Positions 1 to 9,660 are shown, counted from the stretch's first letter. The stretch is 64,000 nt of DNA from Chloroflexi bacterium TSY (GCA_019217005.1 JAHBNG010000076.1:5867-69866), one strand, 5' to 3'. Notes: a model not told the origin generated them from the sequence alone. A program made the numbers and translations.

Positions 1-1489
1 AAGGCTTGAGTGACAAAGGGCAAACCGAAAGGGGCGGAAAAAAGAATCCACCCTGAAAAAACGGGATAAAATGTAAAAATAGTGCTCGGCTAGTTTAAGC
101 AGCGGCATTGAGGCGGCGATGAGCGAGAACGCCTTTAGGGAAATGGTGTGAAACCGAGGCCTTTTTCCGAAAGTCAGGGTCGAGTTGGTCAGGAGTTGGA
201 AAAAGAGCACTCGAGAGAACACGGCGCAGCCTGCCGGGAGTGGATTGAGGCTCTCGATCCCAGTAGCCAGTCGGTATGGGAGGAAGAGAAGCGGCTAAAT
301 GGGAAAGAAGATTGCCAGCCAGCAGCCCCAGTTCAGGTAAGCGGAAACAAGCCTCATCGGCATGAACAAATTGACGATGTAAGCCAATCATCTGCTTGGA
401 AGCCAAGGGGGGATGTTCAACAGGCCAGCGTTCCAGGTAGACAAGATAAATGGTTTCAGGCTGCAAAGTCATAACGGTCGCCAAAACCAAAGGTGTGTTG
501 TAGGCCGGATCCTGAATGACGTAAATCGAGTAGGTACGGTTGGCTGTATCCACCTTGGTTGTTCTGGGGACGAGATTGTGCCATGCTTGATAGCAAATCA
601 GGCGACCACTATAGAGAAAGCGATCAGACGAGTCCGGAGTTGTAGCCTCGAATCGCTTTCCCTTATAGCTGCGAGAGAGCGGTCGCACAATATCACCATA
701 TTCAGGTGGTCTGCCTTTTTCTTTGCGTTTGGGGAACTCATTGCGGCGCACTGTGCAGTTAATCGCTTCCCGCAGGACAAATCGGTCTATGCCGCTTTCT
801 AGCATTTCTCTGATTGTAAACCCGGCATCGACCACCGCCACTTCGTCTGACTCCAGTGATTTCTTCGTCTCTTTCAGCAGCTTTTTCCGAAACTCACTTT
901 CCTTTGTTCCAACCGTGCATCTCATGATTGCCTTGAGCAGTGGCACTCGCTTCCCGCCTATCTCCCCCGAGCTTATCATCACTCCAAAGATGAGCGCGGG
1001 CAATGCCCGACGAGCCGTTGAGTTATAGAGTCGGTTCACTTTCCCTTGCAGCTTCGGTCGCCAGAACCCTGTGATATCTATGCTTTTCACTCGGTACCCT
1101 TCTAACTTTTTTGCCTCCCATTCCCCTTTCCACTCCACTTCTTCTTGCCACGACCCCAGCAGACTTGTGATATCCCATGATCCATATCGAAAGCTCCACC
1201 AGCTTCGCCGGAGCTCCTCATCTTCAAACCCGCTTTCTTTCAATGCGCTATGGATTGCTCCTCGACTTTTCAGAAACGACCCATTCAGCATTGCCCACAT
1301 CAGACGCATTACATTTACGTTTGTTCCCATCGGCGTTACTTGCAATACATTCATCAGTACTGCTATAGTTATTTCTGGCGCGGTTAGCATTCCTTCCTCC
1401 TTTTTGGGTTCTCTACCTTTAGGATGAACTGCTAACCGCTTTTTGTCACATTTCTCCCCTCATCTCTTTTCTTTTACCAGAAAGTAAAG
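1..1489 (-). mobile_element. IS4-superfamily insertion sequence, copy 1 (window-truncated)
   Basis: About 1.5 kb element whose far end runs off the window start. The visible terminal inverted repeat is at 1473-1489, the reverse complement of CTTTACTTTCTGGTAAA. The other end matches the right ends of copies at 26476, 33951 and 57347 but lacks the last bases. It contains one intact transposase gene. The element interrupts a reading frame that continues at 1490-1929. This is the only copy in the window with an unbroken transposase. Confidence 0.93.
95..1390 (-). CDS. IS4-superfamily DDE transposase (intact)
   Basis: 431-residue DDE transposase for cut-and-paste movement of the surrounding element. 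The IS4-type Y-(2)-R-(3)-E-(6)-K signature is visible as YLERWPVEHPPLASK near residues 317-331; the other acidic residues are probably the Asp in SIDITGFWRP (about residue 105) and in VVDAGF (about residue 188). The start ATG follows an AGGAGG-type site. Compared with the three other copies it keeps an extra 5 bp (AGTGG) near codon 84, which keeps the frame open, so it is the likely source of active transposase for all copies here. Assignment to a particular IS4 subgroup is not possible by eye; flanks of other copies suggest a 4-5 bp target duplication. Confidence 0.92.
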   Translation of the reverse strand: MLTAPEITIAVLMNVLQVTPMGTNVNVMRLMWAMLNGSFLKSRGAIHSALKESGFEDEELRRSWWSFRYGSWDITSLLGSWQEEVEWKGEWEAKKLEGYRVKSIDITGFWRPKLQGKVNRLYNSTARRALPALIFGVMISSGEIGGKRVPLLKAIMRCTVGTKESEFRKKLLKETKKSLESDEVAVVDAGFTIREMLESGIDRFVLREAINCTVRRNEFPKRKEKGRPPEYGDIVRPLSRSYKGKRFEATTPDSSDRFLYSGRLICYQAWHNLVPRTTKVDTANRTYSIYVIQDPAYNTPLVLATVMTLQPETIYLVYLERWPVEHPPLASKQMIGLHRQFVHADEACFRLPELGLLAGNLLSHLAASLPPIPTGYWDREPQSTPGRLRRVLSSALFPTPDQLDPDFRKKASVSHHFPKGVLAHRRLNAAA

Positions 1490-1491
1490 TT

Positions 1492-1929
1492 GCAGAGAAT
1501 TTACGCAAATTACTACGATTCTCAGATTCTGGGCATATTAACGTGAATGCCCAGTTACAAGAGTACGATGCTATCATAAAACCTATCTCATCATCTACCC
1601 AGATGATTCGCCTTATTGATAGCGATCCTGATGCAGCGGTAGCTAAAGTACGCAAGGTGGGAGAATATGTCGCAAAACGGATATGCTTGCATACTATTGT
1701 AGACTATGATAACCGTTGGTCTTTTGCTCAAATTACGAAAGAGTTGTATGGTCAGCAGGTGATTGGTAAAAAAGCAAAAGGCTATATTGATCATGTGCGA
1801 ACCCTTGGAAATCAAGCAGCACATGCAGATATCTCTGATACAACTGGATTTAATCATTCTGATGCTATTCATGCTTGCTATGCCTTGGTTCTGTTCTTAA
1901 AAGAAGTTAAAGCAAACGGACTGATATAG
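1492..1929 (+). pseudogene. DUF4145-like protein, 5' end removed by IS copy 1
   Basis: The frame is open from the IS edge through to 1929, so the GTG at 1543 is probably not the true start and this is the C-terminal part of a longer protein. The visible 145 residues are mostly helical, with VRKVGEYVAKRI, a short HTIVDYDNRWSFAQI stretch, and RTLGNQAAHADIS. That pattern resembles the DUF4145/HEPN-like helical domain found in restriction and abortive-infection proteins (inference from pattern). The missing N-terminus should lie upstream of the window beyond the IS. The stop is followed by noncoding sequence up to the zinc-finger gene on the other strand. Confidence 0.6.
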
Positions 1930-2110
1930 GATAAATCAACTCAACTAATTTCTTCGGATGACTTGACCCTCCGCCGCCAAACCTCGGTCAACACAATGCC
2001 CTCCTTGATGATCTGCGCGTTTTTGTGAGTGCGCAGAGAGAAAGTGGATAGGTAAATAAAAAGCAGGTACAGTGTACCTGGTGTAGAACAAATGAGCAAA
2101 TGGGTGTGGA

Positions 2111-2410
2111 TTAGGTACGCTTGGGTGGCCTATACTGCCGTTTACGCGCATTCACTCGTTGGCGATATGCCTTCTGCTTGCAAGCATTAGAGCAATAGAT
2201 TCCATTTCGACCAGGCTTGTTTTGGGCAAAAGAGTCTTTGCAGATGGGACATTGTTGCTGTTGGACGGCATGGTGTTGAGCTTGTTGCAATAGCTCGGCA
2301 AGCAGTTGTAGATCATCAGCATCATCGGGAGAGAGTTGCAGAAGACGAGCGAGGCAGTGCTCAAGCCGCTGCGCATTTTGTTGGGTGAGCGGTAGGTGTA
2401 TCCTGGTCAC
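2111..2410 (-). CDS. Small zinc-ribbon protein accompanying the serine recombinase
   Basis: 99 residues starting at a GTG. The N-terminal 60 residues are helical and Gln-rich; the C-terminal part carries CPIC and YCSNAC pairs (about residues 54-57 and 72-78), a zinc-binding ribbon followed by the basic stretch KQKAYRQRVNARKRQYR. This architecture occurs in small proteins with a DNA-binding or recombination accessory role. It lies 112 bp downstream of the recombinase pseudogene on the same strand and probably belonged to the same mobile unit. It looks intact. Function is inferred from motif and context only. Confidence 0.65.
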   Translation of the reverse strand: MTRIHLPLTQQNAQRLEHCLARLLQLSPDDADDLQLLAELLQQAQHHAVQQQQCPICKDSFAQNKPGRNGIYCSNACKQKAYRQRVNARKRQYRPPKRT

Positions 2411-2522
2411 CTCTGGCTGTTACGGGCATTTCGTAACGGTCTTGTCTGGCAAAAAATGGTCTGAAATTGTAGGGCAAGAAAACGTTACGAAACATTTCGC
2501 AACGTTTTCTTGCGGTCAAAAA

Positions 2523-4878
2523 TCAGGCGTCTGTGGCTTTGTGTTTGCGCATCTTGTAACGTTTGCGATGGAGGGCCTTGGCTTTGAGTTGCTTGATGAG
2601 CTGGTCCGAGGCGTCGATGAGATAGCAACGTTGGTGGGGATGTCGTGTGACCACTTCTGGCGGAATGGCTCCCCTGAATATCTGGCGGCGAACCCACTCT
2701 TTGTCGGCTCCACACTCGATAGCAAGGCCACGGGCAGTGAATTTGCCATCGACTTTGGGCGGTGTTTGCTTGCCAGCAGGACGCACAGACCAGCCTTGTC
2801 TGAGTCTGAGATTGCGAATGATGGCATGAGTAAGAGCGGAACCGTCCATGGCTGTGAAGGCTTCTTTGTTAAGCAGTTCAGCGATATCGCTGTCGGATGC
2901 GCCTTGTTCCCAGAGCTGGTGAATGCGCTTAAGCATCTCTGGGTAAAAGGGGACCTCCTCCCACTTTTGAAAGGGGCGGTTGGCGGCAAAGAGGCTGTAA
3001 TGACCGGAGAGCCAGACGATTTTGACTTCGATGGTGATTCTGTCTTTGGGGGTGAGGATGACTTTGGCGATGAGGCTACGCAGCAACTCTTTCTGGTCGG
3101 GATAGGATAGTTCAGGCCAAAGAGCAGGCAGGGTATCGGAGATATGCTGGAACTACTGCTGAAGCTGGGGCGAGATGCCTGGGGTAGTCTGCTGTTGCTG
3201 AAAGCAGGCGTATTCTCGTTGGGTTTCGTGGAGGGTACCAAGCTTCTCTTCCCACCGTTTTTCGAGGGAGGCAGTGACAAGTCTATTTTCGGGGTCGGCT
3301 TGGCTGTATTGCCGTTCGGCTCGTTGGGCTTCGTATTCGGCCCTCTCAAGACGCTGCTGCCACTGGTGGTCTAGCTTGGCATGGTCTTGTTGCTGTTGTT
3401 CAAGAAGGGCCGCCAGAGCATCTAACTGGGCGGGTTGAATGGCTTCAAAGAAAGCTTGGACCACAATCTCATCAATCTTGGGGGCTGTGACAAAGAGACA
3501 GCTCTTGCGACCATAGCTGTCATAGAGTTGGGAACAGGCATAGGTTGGTGTGTTGCGGTAGCGAATGTGCATCCGGTACCCACAACAGCCACACCAGACC
3601 AGGCCCTGTAGTAGAGCTTTGCCTTCCCGTGCAGCCCCTTGAGCCGCTTGCATGGCCTTTTCATAATGCATAGCGTTCTGGCTCAATCGTTCTTGGTTAG
3701 CTAAATATTGCTCCCAAGAGATGTAGGCTGGGTAGACGTCTTGCTGGAGGTGAATCCATTCGTCCATGGGGCGAGTGATGCTGCCGCTTCTGGGTGAACC
3801 AAAGGTCATCCGTTTGGCCCGATCTACTTGCTTACGCCCGTGAGCGAAGGCACCCGCATAGGCCGGATTCTTGATGATTGGGTTGATACTGTTGTAGGAT
3901 GGCTCTTTCCACAATATCTCACCGTGGAACGCACCTCCTGTCTGCCGCCTAGGGATGAGAATCTGGTTGTCGAGGCAATAGCGAAGCACTTTGGAACAGC
4001 TACCCAACTCGGCAAACTTGTCCAGAATGAGTTGGATAGCGCTTTGGACCTGCTGGTCTGGGTCTTTGTAGACTCAGTAGATCCAAATTTCAGGTTTTGA
4101 GAGAGAATTCTGGCTAAACAGTTGACATAAATACAAATTTGCCGGTCGATATCTAGTTTTTGCGTTAGATTTGGGCGATTTTCAGATATGAAATAGGTTG
4201 TTTTCTGTAACCGAAATCTGAATAAATGACTCCAAAATCCCTGCAATCTCGACTGAAAATCGCCAAAAACGCCAAATTTGGATCTACTGAGACTACATTA
4301 TCTCGTTCCCGAACCAGCCCTGTTGGTAATGGCTGACGGTACTCAGATCGCATGATCTTGTTCATCCTACCTGTATCCAGCCGCTGGCGGATGAGGTGTA
4401 GTTCCAATTCGCTCATGGTCCCTTTCAACCCAAGCACCATGCGGTCATTGAAGTCCTTGGGGTCATAGATGGCATCGTTATCGGCGATGAGGACGCCAAA
4501 GACATCAGCCAACTGGACCAGTGGAAACCAATCCGCATTATTGCGGGCGATGCGCGATACTTCGTAGCCAAAGATGATACCAACTTGACTCATGGAAACC
4601 AGACTCAGGATCTCCTGAAAGCCTAGACGGTCATTGCTGCTGCTGCCTGAGATTCCTTGGTCGCTGTCGACGACTCGGATTTGATCTTCCGGCCAGCCCA
4701 ACGCTTTCGCTCGTTCTTCCAGTCTGTATTGATTGACTTGGCTTTCTGTGTTCTCTCGAACCTGTTTCAGAGAAGATTGGCGCACATAGATACAAGCTAG
4801 CCGCTGACGATGAGTTGCCTGGATCTTTTGGCTACCATTGAACATGAAGGCGGGATTATTTGCTTGGCTCATAAGCAA
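2523..4878 (-). pseudogene. Large serine recombinase, broken by a MITE and a nonsense codon
   Basis: Rejoining the frames gives a protein of about 710 residues. The N-terminal resolvase domain (4878-4295) has IYVRQSS with the nucleophilic serine, GYEVSRIARN and LELHLIRQRLD. The recombinase domain follows, then a zinc ribbon (VWCGCCGYRM, later Cys residues), a Gln/Arg-rich coiled coil, and a C-terminal domain at 3086-2523. Two lesions are visible. A 223 bp MITE at 4071-4293 splits the frame: the RERDNV end joins directly to YKDPDQQVQSAI when it is removed. A CAG to TAG stop at 3153-3155 lies between PQLQQ and FQHISD. Start ATG at 4878 overlaps the small upstream frame. It would have catalysed integration and excision of its element; it is now inactive. 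Confidence 0.88.
4071..4293 (+). mobile_element. 223 bp MITE with TA target duplication, copy A
   Basis: Terminal inverted repeats of about 20 bp, left GACTCAGTAGATCCAAATTT and right GTCTCAGTAGATCCAAATTT when reversed, one mismatch. TA dinucleotides flank both ends (4069-4070 and 4294-4295). No coding capacity. An equal-length copy in opposite orientation lies at 31854-32076. TA duplication and short inverted repeats suggest mobilisation by an IS630/Tc1-mariner transposase, which is not present in the window. Removal of this element plus one TA restores the recombinase frame. Confidence 0.9.
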
Positions 4879-5050
4879 CCTCCTTCCTTTCGGTTCTCTT
4901 TTGCATCAGTGTCAGACAAATCTGGATGAGACTTTGAATAATCTGTTGCTGTTGACTTGGAGCCAGTTTGCTCCAGATTTGATTCGCCTCGGTCTGGATA
5001 GCTTGGGTTTGGGCCATCGGGGGTTCCTCGGGCGTCTTGTTTTGTGGCAT
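4856..5050 (-). CDS. Small recombinase-companion protein
   Basis: 64 residues, Gln-rich and helical, with KLAPSQQQQIIQSLIQICLTLM in the middle. Its stop overlaps the recombinase start by about 23 bp, as expected for translational coupling. Small helical frames directly upstream of large serine recombinases are common in transposons of this type, together with a DUF5372-like protein, which is also present just upstream. No catalytic motif is visible and no function can be given beyond membership of the decayed element. Confidence 0.5.
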   Translation of the reverse strand: MPQNKTPEEPPMAQTQAIQTEANQIWSKLAPSQQQQIIQSLIQICLTLMQKRTERKEVAYEPSK

Positions 5051-5390
5051 TGCTGGAGTTCTCCTTGATTTTCGCTTCGATGCGACTGTACCGCTCCAGC
5101 AATTCTCCCATAACTACCAAATTTAGGGGGGACGGATATTCTAGTGGTTCAAAGCCTCCTTGGTCTGTTATACTTATCGGTATTCGCCGCCAAATGTCTT
5201 TTTGTAATTCTACTGTGCAGACAGGCCCTTCTTTTCCGTCTGCACTGATGGTTACGACTTTTAGCTTTTGCCCGCATAATGCGTGGCGGGGATCGACTAC
5301 TGTTACATGCGAAACTTCGCACGTTGTACTACATGGGGTAGTGATTACATCGAGTGAACATTCCGTCCTGGTGACCCAGCTAACCGCGCG
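4869..5390 (-). pseudogene. DUF5372-like small protein, probably decayed
   Basis: The frame reads VTVVDPRHALCGQKLKVV, then EGPVCTVELQKDIWRRIPISITD, matching the DUF5372 pattern (DPRHPLYGQ core) of proteins encoded upstream of recombinases of this type. No ATG, GTG or TTG start is seen in frame upstream of the conserved core, and the frame reads on past the expected end to a stop at 4869, overlapping the 64-residue companion gene. A second copy of the conserved core lies at 9646-9880. Either the start was lost or an unusual start is used. Confidence 0.55.
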
Positions 5391-5596
5391 GCTTTTTGGA
5401 TGTTTTCGGCTTGTTCGGTTCTTGTTCGTTCGTGATGGGATCGGCGTCGAACCCGCTGGGCACCTGAGCCAGGCGTTAGCCAGCCTAATGTTGATTTATT
5501 AGGCGTTGAATTGCTGCATATGAATATTACAATTTGTTGAACAGGGGCGAACTAATTGTGAAATGCTTGGATAATACAATTTAATTCAAATATGAT
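5391..5596. other. AT-rich leader region upstream of the CPBP gene
   Basis: Noncoding. It contains GGCGTTAGCC and TTAGGCGTTGAAT around 5463-5509, which resemble the GTTRRRY core boundary of gene-cassette recombination sites, then an AT-rich stretch with a TATGAT box at 5591-5596 touching the start codon of the next gene. No Shine-Dalgarno-like site is present before that start. Confidence 0.3.
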
Positions 5597-6547
5597 ATGA
5601 AAATCATTAAGTCACTTGCAATTTACTATCTGCTAACAATCCTGCTATTAGCGTTAGTGCCAATACTTAGTGCCTTGTTCGGAATCTCTATGGATTTCGA
5701 AAGCATTGCTGTGAAGGCGTCAGAGCAAAGTGGTATTCTCTGGACTTCGAATCTAATCAACGTCATCCGTTTGAGTCTGATTGAGCCAGGTTTGTGGCTC
5801 CTGATTCTTGGCTCTTTCGTGCCGACTCTCGCTGCATTAGTTGTACTATTGTGGACGAGAGACCGAACTGGATTAAGGACCTTGCTTAGGCGCTTTAACC
5901 CACTGGGTATTAGCCATGTTTCTATCAAAAGAGCCATTAGCAACTATGCGTTGTTGATCGGCGGAATCTTGTTTTGCCTCACATTAACCTTCTGGATTAG
6001 AAACACCATTGGAGCAAGTTATCAAAGGGAAAACCTTTCACTTGGTGCTGGTTTGCTTTTAACAATCTTGTTTTCTGGTCTCTTTGATCAGGGTGCTGTT
6101 CTAGAAGAACCGGGATGGAGGGGATATGCGACCCCCCTGTTCCAAGGTGGTGGTGTTAATCCGTTGGTAGCGGCTATTGTGATAGGTATTGCCTGGTCAT
6201 TTTGGCATATACCGCGAGATGTTGTAACCGGATTGATTGCAGGTCTTGGGCCTCTAAATTATCTGTTTCTGTATTTGCCCGCTTTTACGCTCGGCACCGT
6301 AACCGTATCAATCATTGCAGCTTTATTTATGAATCGTATAGGAGGCAGTCTTATACCTGCTATATTAGTGCATGGGCTTGCCAATGATGCTATCGGTATT
6401 GCTGGACAAGCGACTATACAACAAGCATTGACACCGGGTCATCAAATTACTAAAGCATTACCATTTTTGGCCTTTGCGATTCTATTGGTTATTTGGCAAG
6501 GATCAACGCTCGCTTATGATGGCTCGGTCAAGGTAAAGAGCAAGTAG
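5597..6547 (+). CDS. CPBP-family intramembrane glutamic-type protease
   Basis: 316 residues with about seven to eight hydrophobic segments, so an integral membrane protein. The CPBP (Abi) signature is complete: EEPGWRGYATP (EExxxR, about residue 173), FWHIP (FxxxH, about residue 205) and HGLAND (HxxxN, about residue 264). The family includes Rce1-like proteases and bacteriocin self-immunity proteins; the specific substrate cannot be told. The gene stands alone between decayed mobile elements. A TATGAT box directly abuts the ATG and there is no ribosome-binding site, so an in-frame downstream start is possible. Confidence 0.88.
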   Translation: MKIIKSLAIYYLLTILLLALVPILSALFGISMDFESIAVKASEQSGILWTSNLINVIRLSLIEPGLWLLILGSFVPTLAALVVLLWTRDRTGLRTLLRRFNPLGISHVSIKRAISNYALLIGGILFCLTLTFWIRNTIGASYQRENLSLGAGLLLTILFSGLFDQGAVLEEPGWRGYATPLFQGGGVNPLVAAIVIGIAWSFWHIPRDVVTGLIAGLGPLNYLFLYLPAFTLGTVTVSIIAALFMNRIGGSLIPAILVHGLANDAIGIAGQATIQQALTPGHQITKALPFLAFAILLVIWQGSTLAYDGSVKVKSK

Positions 6548-6578
6548 TCAGTGCACCCGTAGATAGTAAGAGACACCT

Positions 6579-6627
6579 GCCCAACAACGCTTCCAGCTGA
6601 CGATGCGGCTGAAGCGGCCGTTATAAT
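6579..6627 (+). repeat. attC-like cassette site remnant
   Basis: Begins with GCCCAAC, matching RYYYAAC, then CTTCCAGCTGACG and GCGGCTGAAGC as facing imperfect inverted arms, and ends near CGTTATAA where GTTRRRY would be expected. The layout resembles a short attC site of an integron cassette, directly downstream of the CPBP gene. The right core is degenerate, and no integrase is in the window. Confidence 0.35.
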
Positions 6628-6770
6628 ACCTCCTGCCAAACGACAATTGGTATCCACTAGATCCTAACACTAACCGCGCGCCGCGACAAATGCCAATTCA
6701 TTACGAGTACGTAAGCAAAATATAGCTGCTTGTTTCCGTGAATTTTATCGGGTACAATGTGGTTGAGGGG

Positions 6771-6815
6771 CGTGAAACTGCTCGGGCATTCGGGGCGGGT
6801 CGTCTAGTTTCTTGG
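6771..6815. repeat. Dispersed about 45 bp repeat, copy 1
   Basis: CGTGAAACTG, then CATTCGGGGCGGGTCGTCTA, then TTTCTTGG. A related sequence occurs at 14638-14685 downstream of xisI, and a weaker one near 8060-8080. The copies lie in noncoding sequence downstream of accessory genes and may be remnants of a shared cassette tail. The rest of 6628-7119 shows no gene. Confidence 0.4.
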
Positions 6816-7127
6816 CGAGCTCATCTCGTTATGTCAAATTATGTATAGGAGAAGCAACTTAATCTCTTTCAGTTGTTAGGGCTGGTAATGCTCTCAACTA
6901 TAGCGTTCCAAGCCGCCGACCTGGTTAGTCCACAAGAAGGATTGGCATAGCCATCATTTAGAAATCCCAAGAGCAAGTTGTCTCTACTATCGAGGCTGAA
7001 TATTGACTTGTATGATCCTGGCACAGCGACAGGCGAAGACATTTTCTGTCGTGGCTGAATATCGTCTTGTATGTATCGGCAAACCTATGTATGAAAGCCG
7101 TCTCTGCTGTTAAATGCGTCTATCGTT

Positions 7128-7282
7128 GGGGTGGTTCATTTTAGCTGGATAGATAGGTTTACACTTTTAGAAACAGAAAGAACGTTTATATTCTCTGATT
7201 TCGCCGGTTCTCAGAGAGAAAACGGTCTCATATAGATTTTTGTCTATATATCAAAAGTGTAAACCTAATTTTGAACCACCCC
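7128..7282. mobile_element. 155 bp MITE-like element with 8 bp target duplication
   Basis: Ends with GGGGTGGTTCA on one side and its reverse complement TGAACCACCCC on the other; a further inner pair TAGGTTTACACTTTT / AAAAGTGTAAACCTA extends the inverted repeat. Direct repeats CTATCGTT flank it exactly (7120-7127 and 7283-7290). Too short to encode a protein. The 8 bp duplication is compatible with ISL3 or IS256-like transposases, none of which is in the window. Confidence 0.8.
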
Positions 7283-7396
7283 CTATCGTTAAGTATCAAT
7301 GTGGACACAGTCATATGCATAAGACGTCTCTACTCTCGAACGTGAAGCGTGATATAATATCTGTAACAGAAGAGCCGATTTGAAAGCAGGTATGTT

Positions 7397-7624
7397 GTGA
7401 CCGCAGATGATATCATTGGTGAAATCACACAGATTGAGACAATTGCGCCTGGAACAGGTGTTCAAATTCGCAAGCATTTAAATCGGGAACATGGACGTGG
7501 TCGTTGGCGTAAGCGCAAAGGGGTCGCGTTAGTGCGAGACGATTATGATAATCCGCGTTTAGCAGAGATTCATTGGTTCGAGGCACATGGTATCGGGCGC
7601 AGGGATTACAAGCGGAAGAGATAG
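7397..7624 (+). CDS. Conserved small basic hypothetical protein
   Basis: 75 residues starting at GTG. The core runs IRKHLNREHGRGRWRKRKG, then IHWFEAHGIGRRDYKRKR at the C-terminus. Short proteins with this GRWRK..HWYEAHGIGR pattern recur in Chloroflexi and cyanobacteria, often beside toxin-antitoxin-like genes, without known function (recognition of the pattern, not a search). A TATAAT box lies about 40 bp upstream (7353-7358). The next gene starts 14 bp after the stop, suggesting a two-gene unit. Confidence 0.6.
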   Translation: MTADDIIGEITQIETIAPGTGVQIRKHLNREHGRGRWRKRKGVALVRDDYDNPRLAEIHWFEAHGIGRRDYKRKR

Positions 7625-7638
7625 CTGGAAAAGTAAAT

Positions 7639-7974
7639 ATGAAATATGTACGTTGCATTAATAATCAAGGGAATGAGGCGTCTTTAGAAATCGGAGTCCT
7701 GTATCGGGTACTTTCGACGACAGCCGTTGAAGACGAATCTGGCATGATACGCGTCATTGACAACGAGGGCGAAGATTATCTATATCCAAGTCGTTGGTTT
7801 GAAGCCGTCCCGACTCAGGTACTGGCATCAGATATGTCTGAGTTAGTGACAGTTCACATGAGTACTCTTTCCAAGATAGCCATTCGAGATATGGCGAATG
7901 CCAAAGGTATATCCATGTCGGCACTTGTACGCGAGTGGATAGATGAACGACTAGACTTACCGGAAGTAGCGTAG
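7639..7974 (+). CDS. Small protein with SH3-like N-terminus and ribbon-helix-helix-like C-terminus
   Basis: 111 residues from the ATG at 7639. The N-terminal 55 residues (MKYVRCINNQG to YPSRWFEAVP) match a recurrent short beta domain of unknown function. Residues about 70-105 (VTVHMSTLSKIAIRDMANAKGISMSALVREWIDERL) fit a ribbon-helix-helix DNA-binding fold with a beta strand and two helices, as in CopG/MetJ-type antitoxins. The longer frame from 7573 would overlap the previous gene. It could autoregulate the pair; that role is inferred. Confidence 0.6.
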   Translation: MKYVRCINNQGNEASLEIGVLYRVLSTTAVEDESGMIRVIDNEGEDYLYPSRWFEAVPTQVLASDMSELVTVHMSTLSKIAIRDMANAKGISMSALVREWIDERLDLPEVA

Positions 7975-8208
7975 TCGGCGATAGTCTTCGGGTTTTATTG
8001 TGCATTCTCAAGCACAGTGGGCACGGGTGGCATCGAAGTGCCTGCGAATTTGGTACAAGTCGTATAGTTTCTTGGTGGCGCGGCAAGTTTGTCGCCGCGA
8101 ACATTACATCGACAAGGACCGGGGGAACAGCACGCCGCATTGGCTGTTCGGTGGGCCATGTTGTTTCCTCGCTTGTATCTGGTCGGGCCGTCTTTCCCGG
8201 CCTGTCAT

Positions 8209-9660
8209 GTGTGCGAGTGTGATTCGTTCGCTCGAAACTGCGAGAAAAGCAGTAACAGTTCGTAGGGGAAGAGCGACAATGGTTCGAGTGTGGTTCCTTT
8301 GTGCATGGACGATCGACAACTGTCTGTACAAGTCGGTGAGAAATGAGGCGACGGTAAACCTCAGCTTAACTCCGACCTCTTCGATGGATGAGAGAAAGCA
8401 CCTTCTTGCGGCATAGGTGTGGCAACGTGTGTCGGGAGCAAAGAAGGAAAGGGGATAAAGTCTGGGCCAGACGGATGGAAGCCCCAAGCGGGTGGCTAGC
8501 GGTAACGACTAGGATAGGAGACTGTCCAGAGGGTGAAGTGAAGGTGTGATCGAAGCGTCCCTTCGGCAGAGGGCTCAGGGCAGGCTGTCAATGACAACCA
8601 GCCTAAGCCGGCTGAGAGGCAGGACCCAGCAGGGAAAGCGTTCAGTGGTCATGTGAGTAGGCTAGCACATGGCATCCATTCACGAAGAGCGTCGGCGTAA
8701 AGCACTGCCCTAAGGTCACGGAAAATGGAAAGACGGAACGAAGTAACCCATCTGTGGCTCTCTGGACGATGATGCCCTTAGTCGGTCAGAGGAGTCAGCC
8801 AAGGCGCACGCCATAGGTGGGCAGGATTCAAAGGCGCTCGGTAACGTGAGAGATAAGCTGACGTGGGGAGGTTGCGTAGCAGATAGAGGAGTCAGCGGAG
8901 AATAGGTCTTATGGCAGTGACTGAGATAACTTGTGAAATGCCAGGTGTCATCCAGTTAACTGAAGGCTGGCAGATGTTGAACTGGCGGGAACTCCAGCGC
9001 AATGTCTATCGTCTCCAACGACCGCTGGGGATACCAACCATGAGGACCGGGCACGTCAAGCCCTGGTTAAGCTCGTGTTGAAACCGGAATGGGAAGCGAA
9101 ATTCGAAGGCAACGTCTATGGCTTTCGACCCGGACGCAGTACATGGGACGCCATCCAAGCGATTCTCAGCTATATCTGTCGCCTGCCCAAGTGTGTGCTG
9201 GATGCCGATATCGAGAAATGCTTGGACAGAATCAACCATGAGGTCCTCCTCGACAAGCTCAAGAGTTTGCCAGCGACAACGGCACTGTTCGGGGCTGGCT
9301 GAAGGCGGGCGTGGTGGATGAAGAGAACACCACCCATCCTGAAGCTGGCACACCCCAAGGCGGCGTGATTTCACCATTGCTCATGAATGTTGCCCTTCAT
9401 GGCTTGGAGTCATATATCGTCTCCTGCCTGCCCAAGAGTCGCAGACCTGCCGTCATTCGCTATGCCGACGACCGGGTCATTCTGCATCCTGACTTGGCGA
9501 CAATTCAGATGCTCCAGACAAAGGCCGAAGCATGGCTAGCGACCATCGGTCTCAACTTGAAGGCGTCCAAGACACGTATCACACACACTTCAGGCTCATG
9601 AAGGCCATCTGGGCTTCGACTTTCTTGGCTTTACTGTCCGCCAATTCACAGGGGCAATGG
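8209..9660 (+). mobile_element. Truncated group II intron
   Basis: GTGTGCGAG at 8209 fits the GUGYG 5' end of bacterial group II introns (GTGCG at 8211 is an alternative). About 700 bases of structured GC-rich RNA-like sequence follow, leading to an intron-encoded reverse transcriptase frame at 8911. The 3' part, including the maturase end and domain V/VI, is absent: coding sequence stops matching near 9660 and runs into a DUF5372-like fragment. Group IIC introns are known to insert at terminators and attC sites, which fits the attC-like repeats nearby. The exact 5' boundary is uncertain. Confidence 0.65.
8911..9660 (+). pseudogene. Group II intron reverse transcriptase/maturase, degenerate
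   Basis: The N-terminus reads MAVTEITCEMPGV and WRELQRNVYRLQ, then skips RT0/RT1 and resumes at RPLGIPTM, so an internal deletion removed that part. A one-base deletion follows, then KPEWEAKFEGNVYGFRPGRS (RT2/RT3), VLDADIEKCLDRINH (RT4), a second frameshift near 9280, GTPQGGVISPLL (RT5 region) and RYADDRVILHPD with the catalytic YADD. It ends near FDFLGFTVRQFTG without X/thumb, DNA-binding or endonuclease domains. At least three lesions make it nonfunctional. Confidence 0.85.

Noticed and set aside
2385..3110. 241-codon plus-strand frame opposite the recombinase C-terminus
   Set aside because: Antisense shadow of the recombinase pseudogene whose minus-strand translation is clearly family-like.
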